Part shown: positions 35,908 through 44,484 of the stretch, piece by piece
Layout of the letters: each line of letters begins with the position of its first letter
How positions within the stretch are numbered: the stretch's first letter is position 1
Source: Dysgonamonadaceae bacterium
GTDB taxonomy: Bacteria; Bacteroidota; Bacteroidia; Bacteroidales; Dysgonomonadaceae
Direction: 5' to 3'
Assembly: GCA_031254645.1 (NCBI GenBank)
Contig: JAIRUA010000017.1
Span: 1-64,000 of the forward strand
DNA: 64,000 nucleotides
Program-made: the position numbers and the translations under genes
Notes under the pieces: model-generated
Seen by the model: only the letters and a program-made list of their open reading frames with translations
Database searches by the model: none
What the model was told of the DNA's origin: nothing

Positions 35908-36663
35908 ATGAAATATGAAAACTACCAACGAAATCACGTCATAGTAAAAGGACGTGAAGAGGAATTAGAAAAATTTCTTGATGCGACAATGAAAGGTACA
36001 GGAATAAAGCATAAACGGAAACATAGCACAAGTTCAAATAGTGAAGATGCTTTAACGTGGTCTTGTTTCGATATATTAAGAAGTCAATCGCAAGAAAAAG
36101 TGAAACAAGCATTAAATGAGATTTTAGAAGATGCATTTGACAATAACAAACCATTTGACTCCAATAATGAGCAAAACATTAAAATTGAAATTGGGAAAGA
36201 ATACTTTTCCCTAACAACAAAAGAAGAAACAGAAGTAGATGCAAGTATTGAAACCGATGATAAGTTGATTTTTTTTGAAGCAAAACTATACTCATCAATG
36301 AGTTTGAAAAAAGGAAAACAACCATACGACCAAATTGCAAATAAATTAAGGGTCGGATTAGATTATGCTCGCAAAGAGCAAAAGCTATTTTATTTCATTT
36401 TTCTTGATATTGCGCCATTAGAAAAACTATCACTGCACAAATCAAAAAAGGAAGCGGAAAATAAAGGTAGTAGTTTTGCCGACAAGTGGAAAAGTGCTTG
36501 GTGGTTTAAGTATTATAGAGATGGTAGGAATAATAGTATAAAGCCGTTGAGAAAAATTTTGAAAGGTATTGCTAACGAAGAAGAATTAAATCAAGTACGT
36601 CAAAATATGGGTTGGCTCACTTGGGCAAGTCTTTTCAAAACAACATTAAGAGCAGTAATATAA
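35908..36663 (+). CDS. PD-(D/E)XK nuclease-like protein (restriction-type)
   Basis: A 251-residue protein with a probable PD-(D/E)XK core: EVD at 109-111 and EAK at 124-126, separated by a hairpin (DASIETDDKLIFFEAKLYSS). An earlier motif, SEDALTWSCFDIL (45-57), is typical of PGN_0703-like putative restriction endonucleases. No methyltransferase lies nearby, so if it is a nuclease it may act as a defence or repair enzyme. AT-rich like the genes around it; starts 43 bp after the frameshifted gene. The nuclease call is from motifs only. Confidence 0.65.
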   Translation: MKYENYQRNHVIVKGREEELEKFLDATMKGTGIKHKRKHSTSSNSEDALTWSCFDILRSQSQEKVKQALNEILEDAFDNNKPFDSNNEQNIKIEIGKEYFSLTTKEETEVDASIETDDKLIFFEAKLYSSMSLKKGKQPYDQIANKLRVGLDYARKEQKLFYFIFLDIAPLEKLSLHKSKKEAENKGSSFADKWKSAWWFKYYRDGRNNSIKPLRKILKGIANEEELNQVRQNMGWLTWASLFKTTLRAVI

Positions 36664-36761
36664 AGTGAAAATCCTCCACCTTTCCGACACGTACAATCAA
36701 CACTGTTTGTTACAGCAACTTTGAACTGAACAAAAAAATCAAGACAATTATCAATGCTTGT

Positions 36762-36807
36762 GTTGATAAATAATCTCAGTTTATTTATCAACATACTGAT
36801 AAATAAT
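36762..36807. promoter_or_regulatory. Operator-like palindrome upstream of AAA ATPase
   Basis: GTTGATAAATA (36762-36772) is perfectly repeated in inverted form at 36782-36792, and a third half-site TGATAAATAA follows at 36797-36806, just before the -7 element at 36811. The arrangement suits a repressor site. The candidate regulator is not known. Confidence 0.5.
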
Positions 36808-36810
36808 TAA

Positions 36811-36818
36811 TATCTTTG
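36811..36818 (+). promoter_or_regulatory. -7 promoter element of AAA ATPase gene
   Basis: TATCTTTG followed by CACC, 26 nt before the ATG at 36844 and directly beside the TTGATAAATAA sites. Confidence 0.55.
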
Positions 36819-36843
36819 CACCAAAACACAAACATTGTTTACG

Positions 36844-38118
36844 ATGGACAAAGAAATAATAAAAAGAATTATTCTTGAAAAGCAAAAAGAAATTGTTAGT
36901 ATTGAGCTTTTTAAGCGAGATATTGTACTTGAACCGAGTGCAAATTATGTATTTGTCGGGCTACGACGCGCGGGCAAATCGTATTTGATGTATCAACATA
37001 TCCAACATCTGCTACAAACAAAACAAGCGCATCTCGAAGATATTTTATATATAAATTTTGAAGATGAGCGAATTTCATCTGTAAAAGCCGAAAATTTAGG
37101 CGTTTTTCTTGATGCATACAACGAAATGTTTGACAGAAAACCAATTTTATTTTTAGATGAAATTCAAAATATTGTTGGTTGGGAAAAGTTTGCACGTCGG
37201 TTGGCGGACTCAAAATATCGGATTTTTATAACCGGAAGTAATGCTAAAATGCTTAGTCGTGAGATATATACTACACTTGGCGGACGTTTTATTGCAAAAG
37301 AGATATATCCTTTTACATTTTTGGAGTACCTAAATTATCACAGTATCGAGTTAGTGAAAAATTGGGAATATAGCGACTTGTCGAATAAGGTGTTTAAGCT
37401 TTTCAGCAACTATTTTTATTATGGTGGATTTGCCGAGTCGTTTACGATGAACGATAAGCGAAGTTGGCTTAACGCTTTGTATCAAAAGATATTGCTCGGC
37501 GATATTGTTTTGCGAAACGATATTCGCAATGAAAATGCTATCCGTGTTTTGGTTAAAAAGCTGGCAGAAAGCGTTATGCAGCCTTCCTCATTATCAAGAA
37601 TAAACAATGTTGTGAATTCATCAGGTGCCACCATTGCTCGCAATACTATGGTAGATTATTTACGTTTTTTAAGTGATTCGTATTTGACGTTCAGTATATC
37701 AAATTATTCGGATAAATTAAGCGAAAAGGAGACTTTCAAAAAACGCTATTTTTTTGATAACGGCTTGTTAAATAACTTTTTGATAGACCCCGAAACAAAA
37801 TTATTGGAAAATCTGGCGGCAATAACATTAAAAAAACAATACGATGAAGAGTTGTTTTATTACAACAAAAATGTGGAGGTCGATTTTTATATCCCAAAAG
37901 AGAAATTGGCACTACAAGTTTCATACAGTATTAAAGATGATTTTACGCGGGAAAGAGAAGTATCAGCACTTTTGAAATTGGCACATAGTGCTGATTTGAA
38001 CAATCTCATAATCATTACATTCAATGAAGAAAGCACCATCATTGAAAAAGATAAAACAATTAACGTAACACCCATTTGGAAATGGTTGTTGTCTGAAAAA
38101 AGAGAAAATAATGAATAG
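36844..38118 (+). CDS. AAA_14/DUF4143 family ATPase
   Basis: A 424-residue P-loop protein. Walker A is GLRRAGKSYL (about 36-45), Walker B ILFLDEIQNIVGWEKF, sensor region RIFITGSNAKMLSREI, then TLGGRFIAKEIYPFTFLEYL. The C-terminal DUF4143 part holds a PD-(D/E)XK-like core (NVEVDFYIPKEKLALQVSYS). Such ATPases are widespread in Bacteroidota accessory DNA and have no settled function; a link to mobile DNA or defence is often proposed. The ATG at 36844 is better than the TTG at 36835. Its 3' end overlaps the exonuclease gene by 8 bp. Confidence 0.88.
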   Translation: MDKEIIKRIILEKQKEIVSIELFKRDIVLEPSANYVFVGLRRAGKSYLMYQHIQHLLQTKQAHLEDILYINFEDERISSVKAENLGVFLDAYNEMFDRKPILFLDEIQNIVGWEKFARRLADSKYRIFITGSNAKMLSREIYTTLGGRFIAKEIYPFTFLEYLNYHSIELVKNWEYSDLSNKVFKLFSNYFYYGGFAESFTMNDKRSWLNALYQKILLGDIVLRNDIRNENAIRVLVKKLAESVMQPSSLSRINNVVNSSGATIARNTMVDYLRFLSDSYLTFSISNYSDKLSEKETFKKRYFFDNGLLNNFLIDPETKLLENLAAITLKKQYDEELFYYNKNVEVDFYIPKEKLALQVSYSIKDDFTREREVSALLKLAHSADLNNLIIITFNEESTIIEKDKTINVTPIWKWLLSEKRENNE

Positions 38119-38608
38119 CTTCGCCGCCATCGACTTCGAAATCGCCAACGGCTACCGCACAAGCATTTGTTCCGTAGGCATCATTATTGTGCGCAATGGC
38201 GAAATCATCGAAAAAATCTACCGCCTCATCCGTCCCGAGCCGGAATATTATTGGCGGTCGTTTACCAAAATTCACGGATTAACGCTTGAAGATACTGAAA
38301 ATGCTGAAATCTTCCCCGCCGTATGGGCAGAAATTGCACCGAAAATCGAAGGTTTGCCATTGGTAGCACACAACAGCGCATTCGATGAAGGCTGTCTGCG
38401 AGCCGTACACAAAATGTATCAAATGGATTACCCCAATTATGAATTTCACTGCACCGTTCGCGCTTCGCGTAAGGTTTTCGGCAAAAAATTACCCAATCAT
38501 AAGCTACCAACCGTTGCTTTACATTGCGGTTTCGATTTGACGAATCATCATAACGCTTTGGCTGATGCGGAAGCGTGTGCATATATTTATAGGTCGATAG
38601 TTTTATAG
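38111..38608 (+). CDS. DEDDh 3'-5' exonuclease (DnaQ-like)
   Basis: A 165-residue exonuclease of the DEDDh family (epsilon/RNase T fold). Motifs: ExoI AAIDFEIANG (D and E), ExoII LVAHNSAFDEGCL (D), ExoIII with HHNALADAEACAYIY (H and D). It removes nucleotides from DNA 3' ends using two metal ions; it may serve in proofreading or repair. No polymerase lies beside it. It overlaps the AAA ATPase by 8 bp and is probably translationally coupled. Confidence 0.9.
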   Translation: MNSFAAIDFEIANGYRTSICSVGIIIVRNGEIIEKIYRLIRPEPEYYWRSFTKIHGLTLEDTENAEIFPAVWAEIAPKIEGLPLVAHNSAFDEGCLRAVHKMYQMDYPNYEFHCTVRASRKVFGKKLPNHKLPTVALHCGFDLTNHHNALADAEACAYIYRSIVL

Positions 38609-38638
38609 CACATAACCCGCCAGCTATAAAACTATAAA

Positions 38639-40816
38639 CTACCTAATAAACAACAATTCTCGATACTTTGCCAGTGGCCACATTTCATTATCCACAATCA
38701 ATTCCAATTTATCAACGTAGTAACGAATGTCTTCTAAATACGGCGCCACATTATCGTGATAAGCAATTGCTTTTGTGCGTTCGCATTCAATATTATTCGC
38801 TATTTTGCGAGCATCAATCATTTCGTGTACTTTTGCGTTAATAGCATTTACGTTTGTCGATATTTTTTCGATTAATCGCATTTGTTCTGCGCCAAGTGTT
38901 TTATAATGCTCCGAAATTTCTTTCAGTTTTGATACATTTGTCAATAAAACGGATTGATAAGAAATAGCGACAGGAATAATGTGATTCAACGCCAAATCAC
39001 TCAACACACGCGATTCGATTTGAATTTTTTTCGTATAAATTTCCCATTTCACCTCGTTGCGTGCGTGAAGTTCTACTTCCGATAAAACATACTCGAACGT
39101 TTTGATACTTTGTGCCGAAGTATAGGCATCGTAAATGAGCGGAACGCTTGTTTCACAGTCCAATCCACGCTGTTCAGCTTCGATTTTCCACTCATCGCTA
39201 TAGCCGTTTCCGTTGAAGCGAATGGGGCGCGATGCTTCGATGTATTTTTTCAGAATTTCGTACAACGCTTCATCTTTCGATTTGCCTTTTTCGATAAGCG
39301 CGTCCACCTCTTTTTTAAATGTGCGCAACTGTTCTGCCATTGATGCGTTTAACGCAATCATCGCCGCAGCACAGTTGGCGGAAGAGCCTACGGCACGAAA
39401 TTCGAAACGATTTCCAGTAAAAGCAAATGGCGATGTACGATTACGGTCAGTATTATCAAGCAAAAGCTCAGGTATTTGTCCAACACCAAGACTGACTTGT
39501 TTTTTGCTATCAACCACAATCGCATCTTTTACCGAACTTCTTTCAAATTTATCCAAAATATCACTCACTTCTGCGCCGAGAAACACCGAAATAATTGCCG
39601 GTGGCGCTTCATTTGCACCCAAACGATGTGCATTGGTTGCCGACGAAATAGACGCTTTCAACAATGCGTTATTTTTGTGAACAGCTGCTAATGCATTTAC
39701 TACAAATGTAATAAAACGAAGATTTGCTTCTTTATTTCTTCCCGGCGAAAACAAATTAATTCCGGTATCGGTAGAGAGCGACCAATTGTTGTGCTTGCCC
39801 GATCCATTGATTCCTTTGAACGGTTTTTCGTGGAAAAGCACGCGAAAAGAATGTTTACGAGCAACCCTGTCCATAACAGACATTATCAGCAAGTTATGAT
39901 CGATGGCGAGGTTACATTCTTCATAAATCGGTGCTAACTCGAATTGCTGCGGTGCTACTTCGTTGTGGCGGGTTTTTACGGGAATCCCCAATGAATACGA
40001 TTCATATTCAAGCTCTTCCATAAATTTTAGTACTCGCAATGGGATTGAGCCGAAATAATGGTCTTCCAATTGTTGATTTTTCGCACTTTCGTGGCTCATC
40101 AACGTTCTGCCTGTAAGCGCCAAATCGGGACGAGCCATAAAAAGGTCTTCATCTACAAGGAAATACTCTTGCTCCCAACCCAGATTAGTTTGTACTTTTT
40201 TGACATCTTCGTTGAAATAATGCATCACTTCGGTTGCCGCTTTATCAACAGCTGTAAGTGCTTTAAGTAAAGGTGTTTTGTAGTCTAGCGCTTCGCCTGT
40301 ATAAGAAATAAAAACGGTGGGAATACAAAGTGTATCGCCAACGATAAATGCCGGTGATGATGGATCCCAAGCTGAATATCCGCGCGCTTCAAACGTATTT
40401 CGAAGTCCGCCCGACGGGAAACTCGATGCGTCAGGCTCCTGCTGAGCAAGCAATTTCCCTTCAAACTCTTCAATCATACCGCCTTGTCCGTCGTGTTCCA
40501 CGAAAGCGTCGTGCTTTTCAGCAGTACCGTCTGTGAGCGGGTGAAACCAATGTGTATAATGCGTTGCACCGTTTTCCAACGCCCACATTCGCATTCCGGC
40601 GGCAACGTGTTCCGCCAAATTGCGTTCAACCGATTTTCCTTGCTCTATGGCATCGTTTAATGCGGCGAATGTTTCTTTCGACAAATATTTCGTCATTGCC
40701 TTGCGATTAAACACTTTTTCGCCGTAATATTCAGATACTTTCCCTTTCGGTTTTACTACTTCAATCGGTTTTCTTTCCGATGCTAACGCTACTGCTTTAA
40801 AACGTAACTTTGTCAT
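38639..40816 (-). CDS. glnN: Glutamine synthetase type III
   Basis: A 725-residue GSIII, which makes glutamine from glutamate, ammonia and ATP; this long type is typical of Bacteroides and cyanobacteria. Visible are the N-terminal domain (KVSEYYGEKVFNRKAMTKYL, HYTHWFHPLT), GGMIEEFEG, FPSGGLRNTFEARGY, GWEQEYFLVDEDLF, the catalytic ATP/Glu region KHSFRVLFHEKPFKGINGSG, KHNNWSLSTDTGINLF, NAHRLGANEAPPAI and NRTSPFAFTGNRFEFRAVG. A full Bacteroidota promoter lies upstream at 40842-40871. No adjacent amt or glnB gene is seen. Confidence 0.96.
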   Translation of the reverse strand: MTKLRFKAVALASERKPIEVVKPKGKVSEYYGEKVFNRKAMTKYLSKETFAALNDAIEQGKSVERNLAEHVAAGMRMWALENGATHYTHWFHPLTDGTAEKHDAFVEHDGQGGMIEEFEGKLLAQQEPDASSFPSGGLRNTFEARGYSAWDPSSPAFIVGDTLCIPTVFISYTGEALDYKTPLLKALTAVDKAATEVMHYFNEDVKKVQTNLGWEQEYFLVDEDLFMARPDLALTGRTLMSHESAKNQQLEDHYFGSIPLRVLKFMEELEYESYSLGIPVKTRHNEVAPQQFELAPIYEECNLAIDHNLLIMSVMDRVARKHSFRVLFHEKPFKGINGSGKHNNWSLSTDTGINLFSPGRNKEANLRFITFVVNALAAVHKNNALLKASISSATNAHRLGANEAPPAIISVFLGAEVSDILDKFERSSVKDAIVVDSKKQVSLGVGQIPELLLDNTDRNRTSPFAFTGNRFEFRAVGSSANCAAAMIALNASMAEQLRTFKKEVDALIEKGKSKDEALYEILKKYIEASRPIRFNGNGYSDEWKIEAEQRGLDCETSVPLIYDAYTSAQSIKTFEYVLSEVELHARNEVKWEIYTKKIQIESRVLSDLALNHIIPVAISYQSVLLTNVSKLKEISEHYKTLGAEQMRLIEKISTNVNAINAKVHEMIDARKIANNIECERTKAIAYHDNVAPYLEDIRYYVDKLELIVDNEMWPLAKYRELLFIR

Positions 40817-40841
40817 ATTGCGAGATTTCTAATTTTTTACA

Positions 40842-40871
40842 CAAAAGTACTATTTTCATTTTGAGAGACAA
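40842..40871 (-). promoter_or_regulatory. Bacteroidota promoter of glnN
   Basis: On the minus strand TTG (40871-40869), a 19-nt spacer and TACTTTTG (40849-40842), 26 nt before the glnN ATG. Confidence 0.65.
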
Positions 40872-40892
40872 GAAAAATTCGTTGAAAATTGC

Positions 40893-40900
40893 TACCTTTG
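40893..40900 (+). promoter_or_regulatory. -7 promoter element of FtsX-type gene
   Basis: TACCTTTG, 33 nt before the ATG at 40933. No TTG at the -33 position. Confidence 0.45.
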
Positions 40901-40932
40901 TTTTCTTAAAATATCCGCATACACGATAACGA

Positions 40933-42180
40933 ATGAATACAGAGTTATTTATCGCACGCCGTATTTATCGAGGCGACAAAAAAAACGACAAATTAGTCTC
41001 ATCGCCGGCAATACGAATTGCCATTGCAGGCATTTCCGTAGGGTTGGCTGTGGTGATTTTGGCTGTGAGCATTATCGTGGAATTCAAGAACGAAGTTCGC
41101 GGAAAAGTAATCGGCTTTGGTGCACATATTCAAATTACGGCATTCGATAATAATTCGTCACACGAACACACGCCTATTGCCCTTTCCGGCACACTTATCG
41201 AGAAATTTTCATCGAATCCGGAGATTCGCCATATTCAAGAATTTATCACAAAACCGGGTATTATCAAAACCGAAGATGATTTTATGGGCATCGTTTTCAA
41301 AGGCGTTTCGGATAGTTACGATTGGAATTTTTTTCGTCAAAACCTCATCGAAGGCTCCATCATCAACCCAAATGATACTACATCAGGCAATCAAGTAATT
41401 ATCTCAAAATATATCGCCGATAAACTTCATTTGGAACTCGGCGACAGGTTTGATACGTATTTCGTGCAAGACCCGCCACGCATACGACGATTTACGATTG
41501 TGGGTATTTACGAAACCGGATTTGAAAGTTACGACAAATTGTTTGTAATGTCAGAAATGCCCATTCTTGCCCGACTCAACGGCTGGGACGATGATATGGT
41601 CAGCGGAATCGAGCTTTTGGTGCACAATTTCAACCGATTAAACCGCACCACGCAAGAGCTTTTTTTCGAAATGGCTACCTTTCAAGACCGTTTCGGAAAT
41701 TCACTTCACACACTTTCAATAAAAGACATCAATCCAATGATATTCAACTGGTTGGAATTACTGGATATGAACGTATGGATAACCGTTATTCTGATACTCA
41801 TTGTATCGGGATTTACAATGATTTCCGGTTTACTGATTATTATTTTGGAGCGCACGAATATGATTGGCATGTTGAAATCAATGGGTGCGCGAGATGTTAG
41901 TATTCGAAAAGTATTTCTCTATCTTTCAGCCTTCCTTATCGGAAAAGGGATGTTTTGGGGGAATGTTATTGCGCTGACACTCTGTATTATTCAAGATAAA
42001 TTTCAAGTTGTAAAACTCAATCCTGCTACTTATTATGTATCAGCAGTGCCCATTGATTTGAGTTTATTGCACATTCTTCTTTTAAATATCGGAACGTTGA
42101 CTGTTTCGTTGTTGATGCTGATTGCACCATCGTTTTTAGTTGCGAAAATTACGCCGGCGAAGTCGATAAAGTTCGAATAA
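40933..42180 (+). CDS. FtsX-like permease (LolC/LolE or MacB type)
   Basis: A 415-residue ABC-transporter permease with four transmembrane helices: one near residue 30-55 (IAIAGISVGLAVVILAVSIIVEF) and three from about 275 on, with a large periplasmic loop between. The layout and the start MNTELFIARRIY with SSPAIRIAIAGISVG fit the LolC/LolE family, which releases lipoproteins from the inner membrane. The ATP-binding subunit is not in this neighbourhood, so it must be encoded elsewhere. The end is ITPAKSIKFE. Confidence 0.88.
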   Translation: MNTELFIARRIYRGDKKNDKLVSSPAIRIAIAGISVGLAVVILAVSIIVEFKNEVRGKVIGFGAHIQITAFDNNSSHEHTPIALSGTLIEKFSSNPEIRHIQEFITKPGIIKTEDDFMGIVFKGVSDSYDWNFFRQNLIEGSIINPNDTTSGNQVIISKYIADKLHLELGDRFDTYFVQDPPRIRRFTIVGIYETGFESYDKLFVMSEMPILARLNGWDDDMVSGIELLVHNFNRLNRTTQELFFEMATFQDRFGNSLHTLSIKDINPMIFNWLELLDMNVWITVILILIVSGFTMISGLLIIILERTNMIGMLKSMGARDVSIRKVFLYLSAFLIGKGMFWGNVIALTLCIIQDKFQVVKLNPATYYVSAVPIDLSLLHILLLNIGTLTVSLLMLIAPSFLVAKITPAKSIKFE

Positions 42181-42290
42181 ACAGCTAATAATGAATGTGA
42201 ATGATGGGGTGAGAAACAACTTTAAAAACCTTATTTTCAACTTGTCATTCGCATTAATAACAAGAACATTTACTACACACTAGGTAAAAT

Positions 42291-42322
42291 TGTTGAAAAC
42301 CCTGTTGATAACTTGTTGATAA
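42291..42322. other. Cluster of DnaA-box-like 9-mers
   Basis: TGTTGAAAA at 42291-42299 and TGTTGATAA at 42303-42311 and 42314-42322, spaced 12 and 11 bp. The reverse complement TTATCAACA fits the relaxed DnaA box TTATNNACA. They could be part of an origin or a DnaA-regulated or titrating site; by themselves they are not enough to call an origin. Confidence 0.4.
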
Positions 42323-43375
42323 TTATCACGAACAAAAAAGAACATATCTTCCTTCTTACACGTTATAATGACAAAGAGCAATCATAAGCGGTTTTCAAAA
42401 TCGTAAAAAGATACTAGGAGTTCTTTGACATTTTGCCCATTAACGTCCGGAAAGTATTTTTCACTGAGAGATGAACAAAAGAGATTATTCGACTTGAAAA
42501 GAAAGATATTTTATCGCATAACAAAAAAAGCAACGGTCTTTATTTTTACTTTTGCAATGCTGCAGAATCATATCGATTGAGTCGCCAAGTTAAAAGAAAA
42601 ATAATCGACTGAAATGTAAAAAGGATTTTCGGATATTTTGCAGCTATTTCCGTTCTAAAACTTAAATCGTAATTATACAGGAAATCGGCTAATAATGTTC
42701 CGAAAAGTACAGAAAGATTACTTCAAACAGTATTTTCTTAAAAAGAATATTGTTCGGGCTATTTCTCGAATTTAATTCATTCCGAAACAAAGATGTCTTT
42801 TTCAATCCAACGTGGATTGTGTGAATGCAAACACCTTTGACAAATAGTTTTTTCTAAGTAACTTTCTTGTTTCAAGAAAAGGAATTTTACTGCAAAACCG
42901 TTTCCTAACAGGGGAAATGATAACAAGATGTAAAATATCCAAAGCCTAAACATTTTTTATGTTCAGCAGTATTGTTTCAAAATCCGAAGTAATTATCATC
43001 AAAAAAGTAAACTTGTAATTTTTCACTATTTCTAACCAGGTGGTAAACAAGACTTCACAGGATAGCTTTAATGGTTTACAACAAGCTGTTTTAGATGTTT
43101 TTTGAAGTATTCGTATTTTGAAGTATATGCGTTGTGGAAGCTAAAAGAAATGTCAAATATCATTCTTTTATATTCCGAGAGATTTGCTTAATCTTATTTT
43201 TATTTTGTCATTCAAGGAACTCTTTGACTACAAAATAGTTGCTAAGATTGTTTTTTTATAATTTTAGGCAAACTCAAAGGCTATTCTGAAACAGCCCTTT
43301 GAAAGCAAAAAGCGTTTGTTTTGACGATAAATCCGTGTAAATGATGCAAAACGATTTGAACTCCTACCGAACACG

Positions 43376-43409
43376 AAAAAGCTGACTTTTCAAGAAAAGT
43401 CAGCTTTTT
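43376..43409. terminator. Strong rho-independent terminator
   Basis: A perfect 15-bp stem (AAAAAGCTGACTTTT with AAAAGTCAGCTTTTT) and a CAAG loop, T-run on the plus strand. No plus-strand gene lies within 1.2 kb upstream, so it probably ends a non-coding transcript or one from the FtsX-type gene. Confidence 0.8.
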
Positions 43410-43457
43410 TGCTTTCAAATAATCAAATCGCAAATACTAATAGCCATTCATCAAAAA

Positions 43458-43493
43458 AAGTGCCTTAGATAGCAAATCGCTACTAAGGCACTT
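43458..43493 (-). terminator. Terminator of the ECF sigma operon
   Basis: The hairpin AAGTGCCTTAG ... CTAAGGCACTT has an inner stem TAGC/GCTA. On the minus strand a T-run follows. It lies 28 bp after the stop of the Spy-like gene. Confidence 0.8.
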
Positions 43494-43520
43494 TCTCAAT
43501 TCGTGAAATGTGAAATCTAC

Positions 43521-43982
43521 TTATGATTCATCATCTTCTTCTTTTTCTCTAAAATTTGCCAATTCTCTTTGTATAAAAACTCTTTCGGCTTGTTGTGCTT
43601 TGAAAAGTTTTTCAGAAGAAAGCACTGTTTTGAATTTCTCGCTATAGAGTTTGTCAAGCGCTGCTTGTTGCTGTCTGACCTCTACATCGTTTTCCAAAAG
43701 CTTTCTATACTCTTCGTCCGTCATTCCGGCTTGGCTTTCTTTTATCTTTTCTATTTTTTCGAGATGATTTCTGTGAAGCTCGAGTTTTCTTCGTGTCAAT
43801 TCTCTACTCAATGGAAAATATTTATCCGCTTCCTCTTGCGTAAGTCCTGCTTCTTTTGTTACATATTCCATTTTTCGCTTTTCAAACTCTTCCATATTCA
43901 TTCGTCTGTTTTGAGCGGAAAGCGTGAATGAAAATACGCTAAGAATGAGGATACTACATAGTAATATAATACCTTTTCCCAT
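43521..43982 (-). CDS. Spy/CpxP-like periplasmic protein
   Basis: A 153-residue protein with a signal peptide (ILLCSILILSVFSFTLSAQ) and an all-helical, highly charged body (MNMEEFEKRKMEYVTKEAGLTQEEADKYFPL, LHRNHLEKIEKIKES). The Lx(2)TxEE pattern, with LTQEEADK and MTDEEYRK, is that of Spy/CpxP/heavy-metal-resistance (LTXXQ-like) chaperones. It is the third gene after an ECF sigma factor and a small membrane protein. In such operons it may serve as an envelope stress chaperone or sensor. Confidence 0.75.
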   Translation of the reverse strand: MGKGIILLCSILILSVFSFTLSAQNRRMNMEEFEKRKMEYVTKEAGLTQEEADKYFPLSRELTRRKLELHRNHLEKIEKIKESQAGMTDEEYRKLLENDVEVRQQQAALDKLYSEKFKTVLSSEKLFKAQQAERVFIQRELANFREKEEDDES

Positions 43983-44014
43983 ATCGCAATTTCTTTATTT
44001 GATTATTATATTGT

Positions 44015-44434
44015 TTAGTTCAGATGCAGTTGGTTGAGAAACTCATGATAGCTATATTCTGCAAGTTGAGCTTCTACAAATTGAAAAAATTCTTCTTCCG
44101 TAATATGCAGGCTTGCCCAGTGATTATCAATATTTGGCGAGTTAAGTGTTTGCTGCTGTTCTGCTTGTCTGTTAGTTAGTAAATTGAAATCGCTATTTTT
44201 TGTCAGCAAATTAATAGAAAAATATAAACCGGCAAACATAGCTGCCATATATACCAAAGGCTTCGCTTTATCCCACATAGACACTCTTTTCGTTTTTTGT
44301 GGAGCCACCTTTTTTTCTTTTTCCGGTAAACGACTCATTATCTCTTCATTGAAGTGCGAAAAATAATTATTGGGCACCTTGAAAGGGTTGTTTGTCTTGT
44401 AGCTATTTATTATTTTGTCTAGTTTAGTTTCCAT
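44015..44434 (-). CDS. Small single-pass membrane protein, possible anti-sigma factor
   Basis: A 139-residue protein with a cytoplasmic N-terminus (METKLDKIINSYKTNNPFKVPNNYFSHFNEEI), one transmembrane helix (about 77-97; PLVYMAAMFAGLYFSINLL) and an extracytoplasmic Gln/Asn-rich tail. The NNPFKVPxxYF motif is seen in small Bacteroidota proteins that accompany ECF sigma factors. Lying between the sigma gene and the Spy-like gene, it is the likely membrane-bound regulator of the sigma factor. No zinc-binding anti-sigma motif is visible. Confidence 0.6.
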   Translation of the reverse strand: METKLDKIINSYKTNNPFKVPNNYFSHFNEEIMSRLPEKEKKVAPQKTKRVSMWDKAKPLVYMAAMFAGLYFSINLLTKNSDFNLLTNRQAEQQQTLNSPNIDNHWASLHITEEEFFQFVEAQLAEYSYHEFLNQLHLN

Positions 44435-44484
44435 AACTTCATTCCAATTTTCTTATTATATAGACTTCTATGTTAGCAAATGGT

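Larger units (their letters stand above)
42181..43520. other. 1.34-kb gene-free region with conspicuous motifs
   Basis: No reading frame of useful length in either direction, unlike the rest of the window. Seen: three DnaA-box-like 9-mers (42291-42299, 42303-42311, 42314-42322), a boxA-like GTTCTTTGACA at 42420-42430, a TAnnTTTG motif at 42547-42554, and two strong terminators (43376-43409, 43458-43493). It might hold a long non-coding RNA transcribed rightward to the first terminator, a replication-related site, or the remains of lost DNA. Confidence 0.55.

Noticed and set aside
42420..42430. rRNA operon leader suggested by GTTCTTTGACA
   Set aside because: No 16S-like sequence follows; only the boxA-like motif is present.
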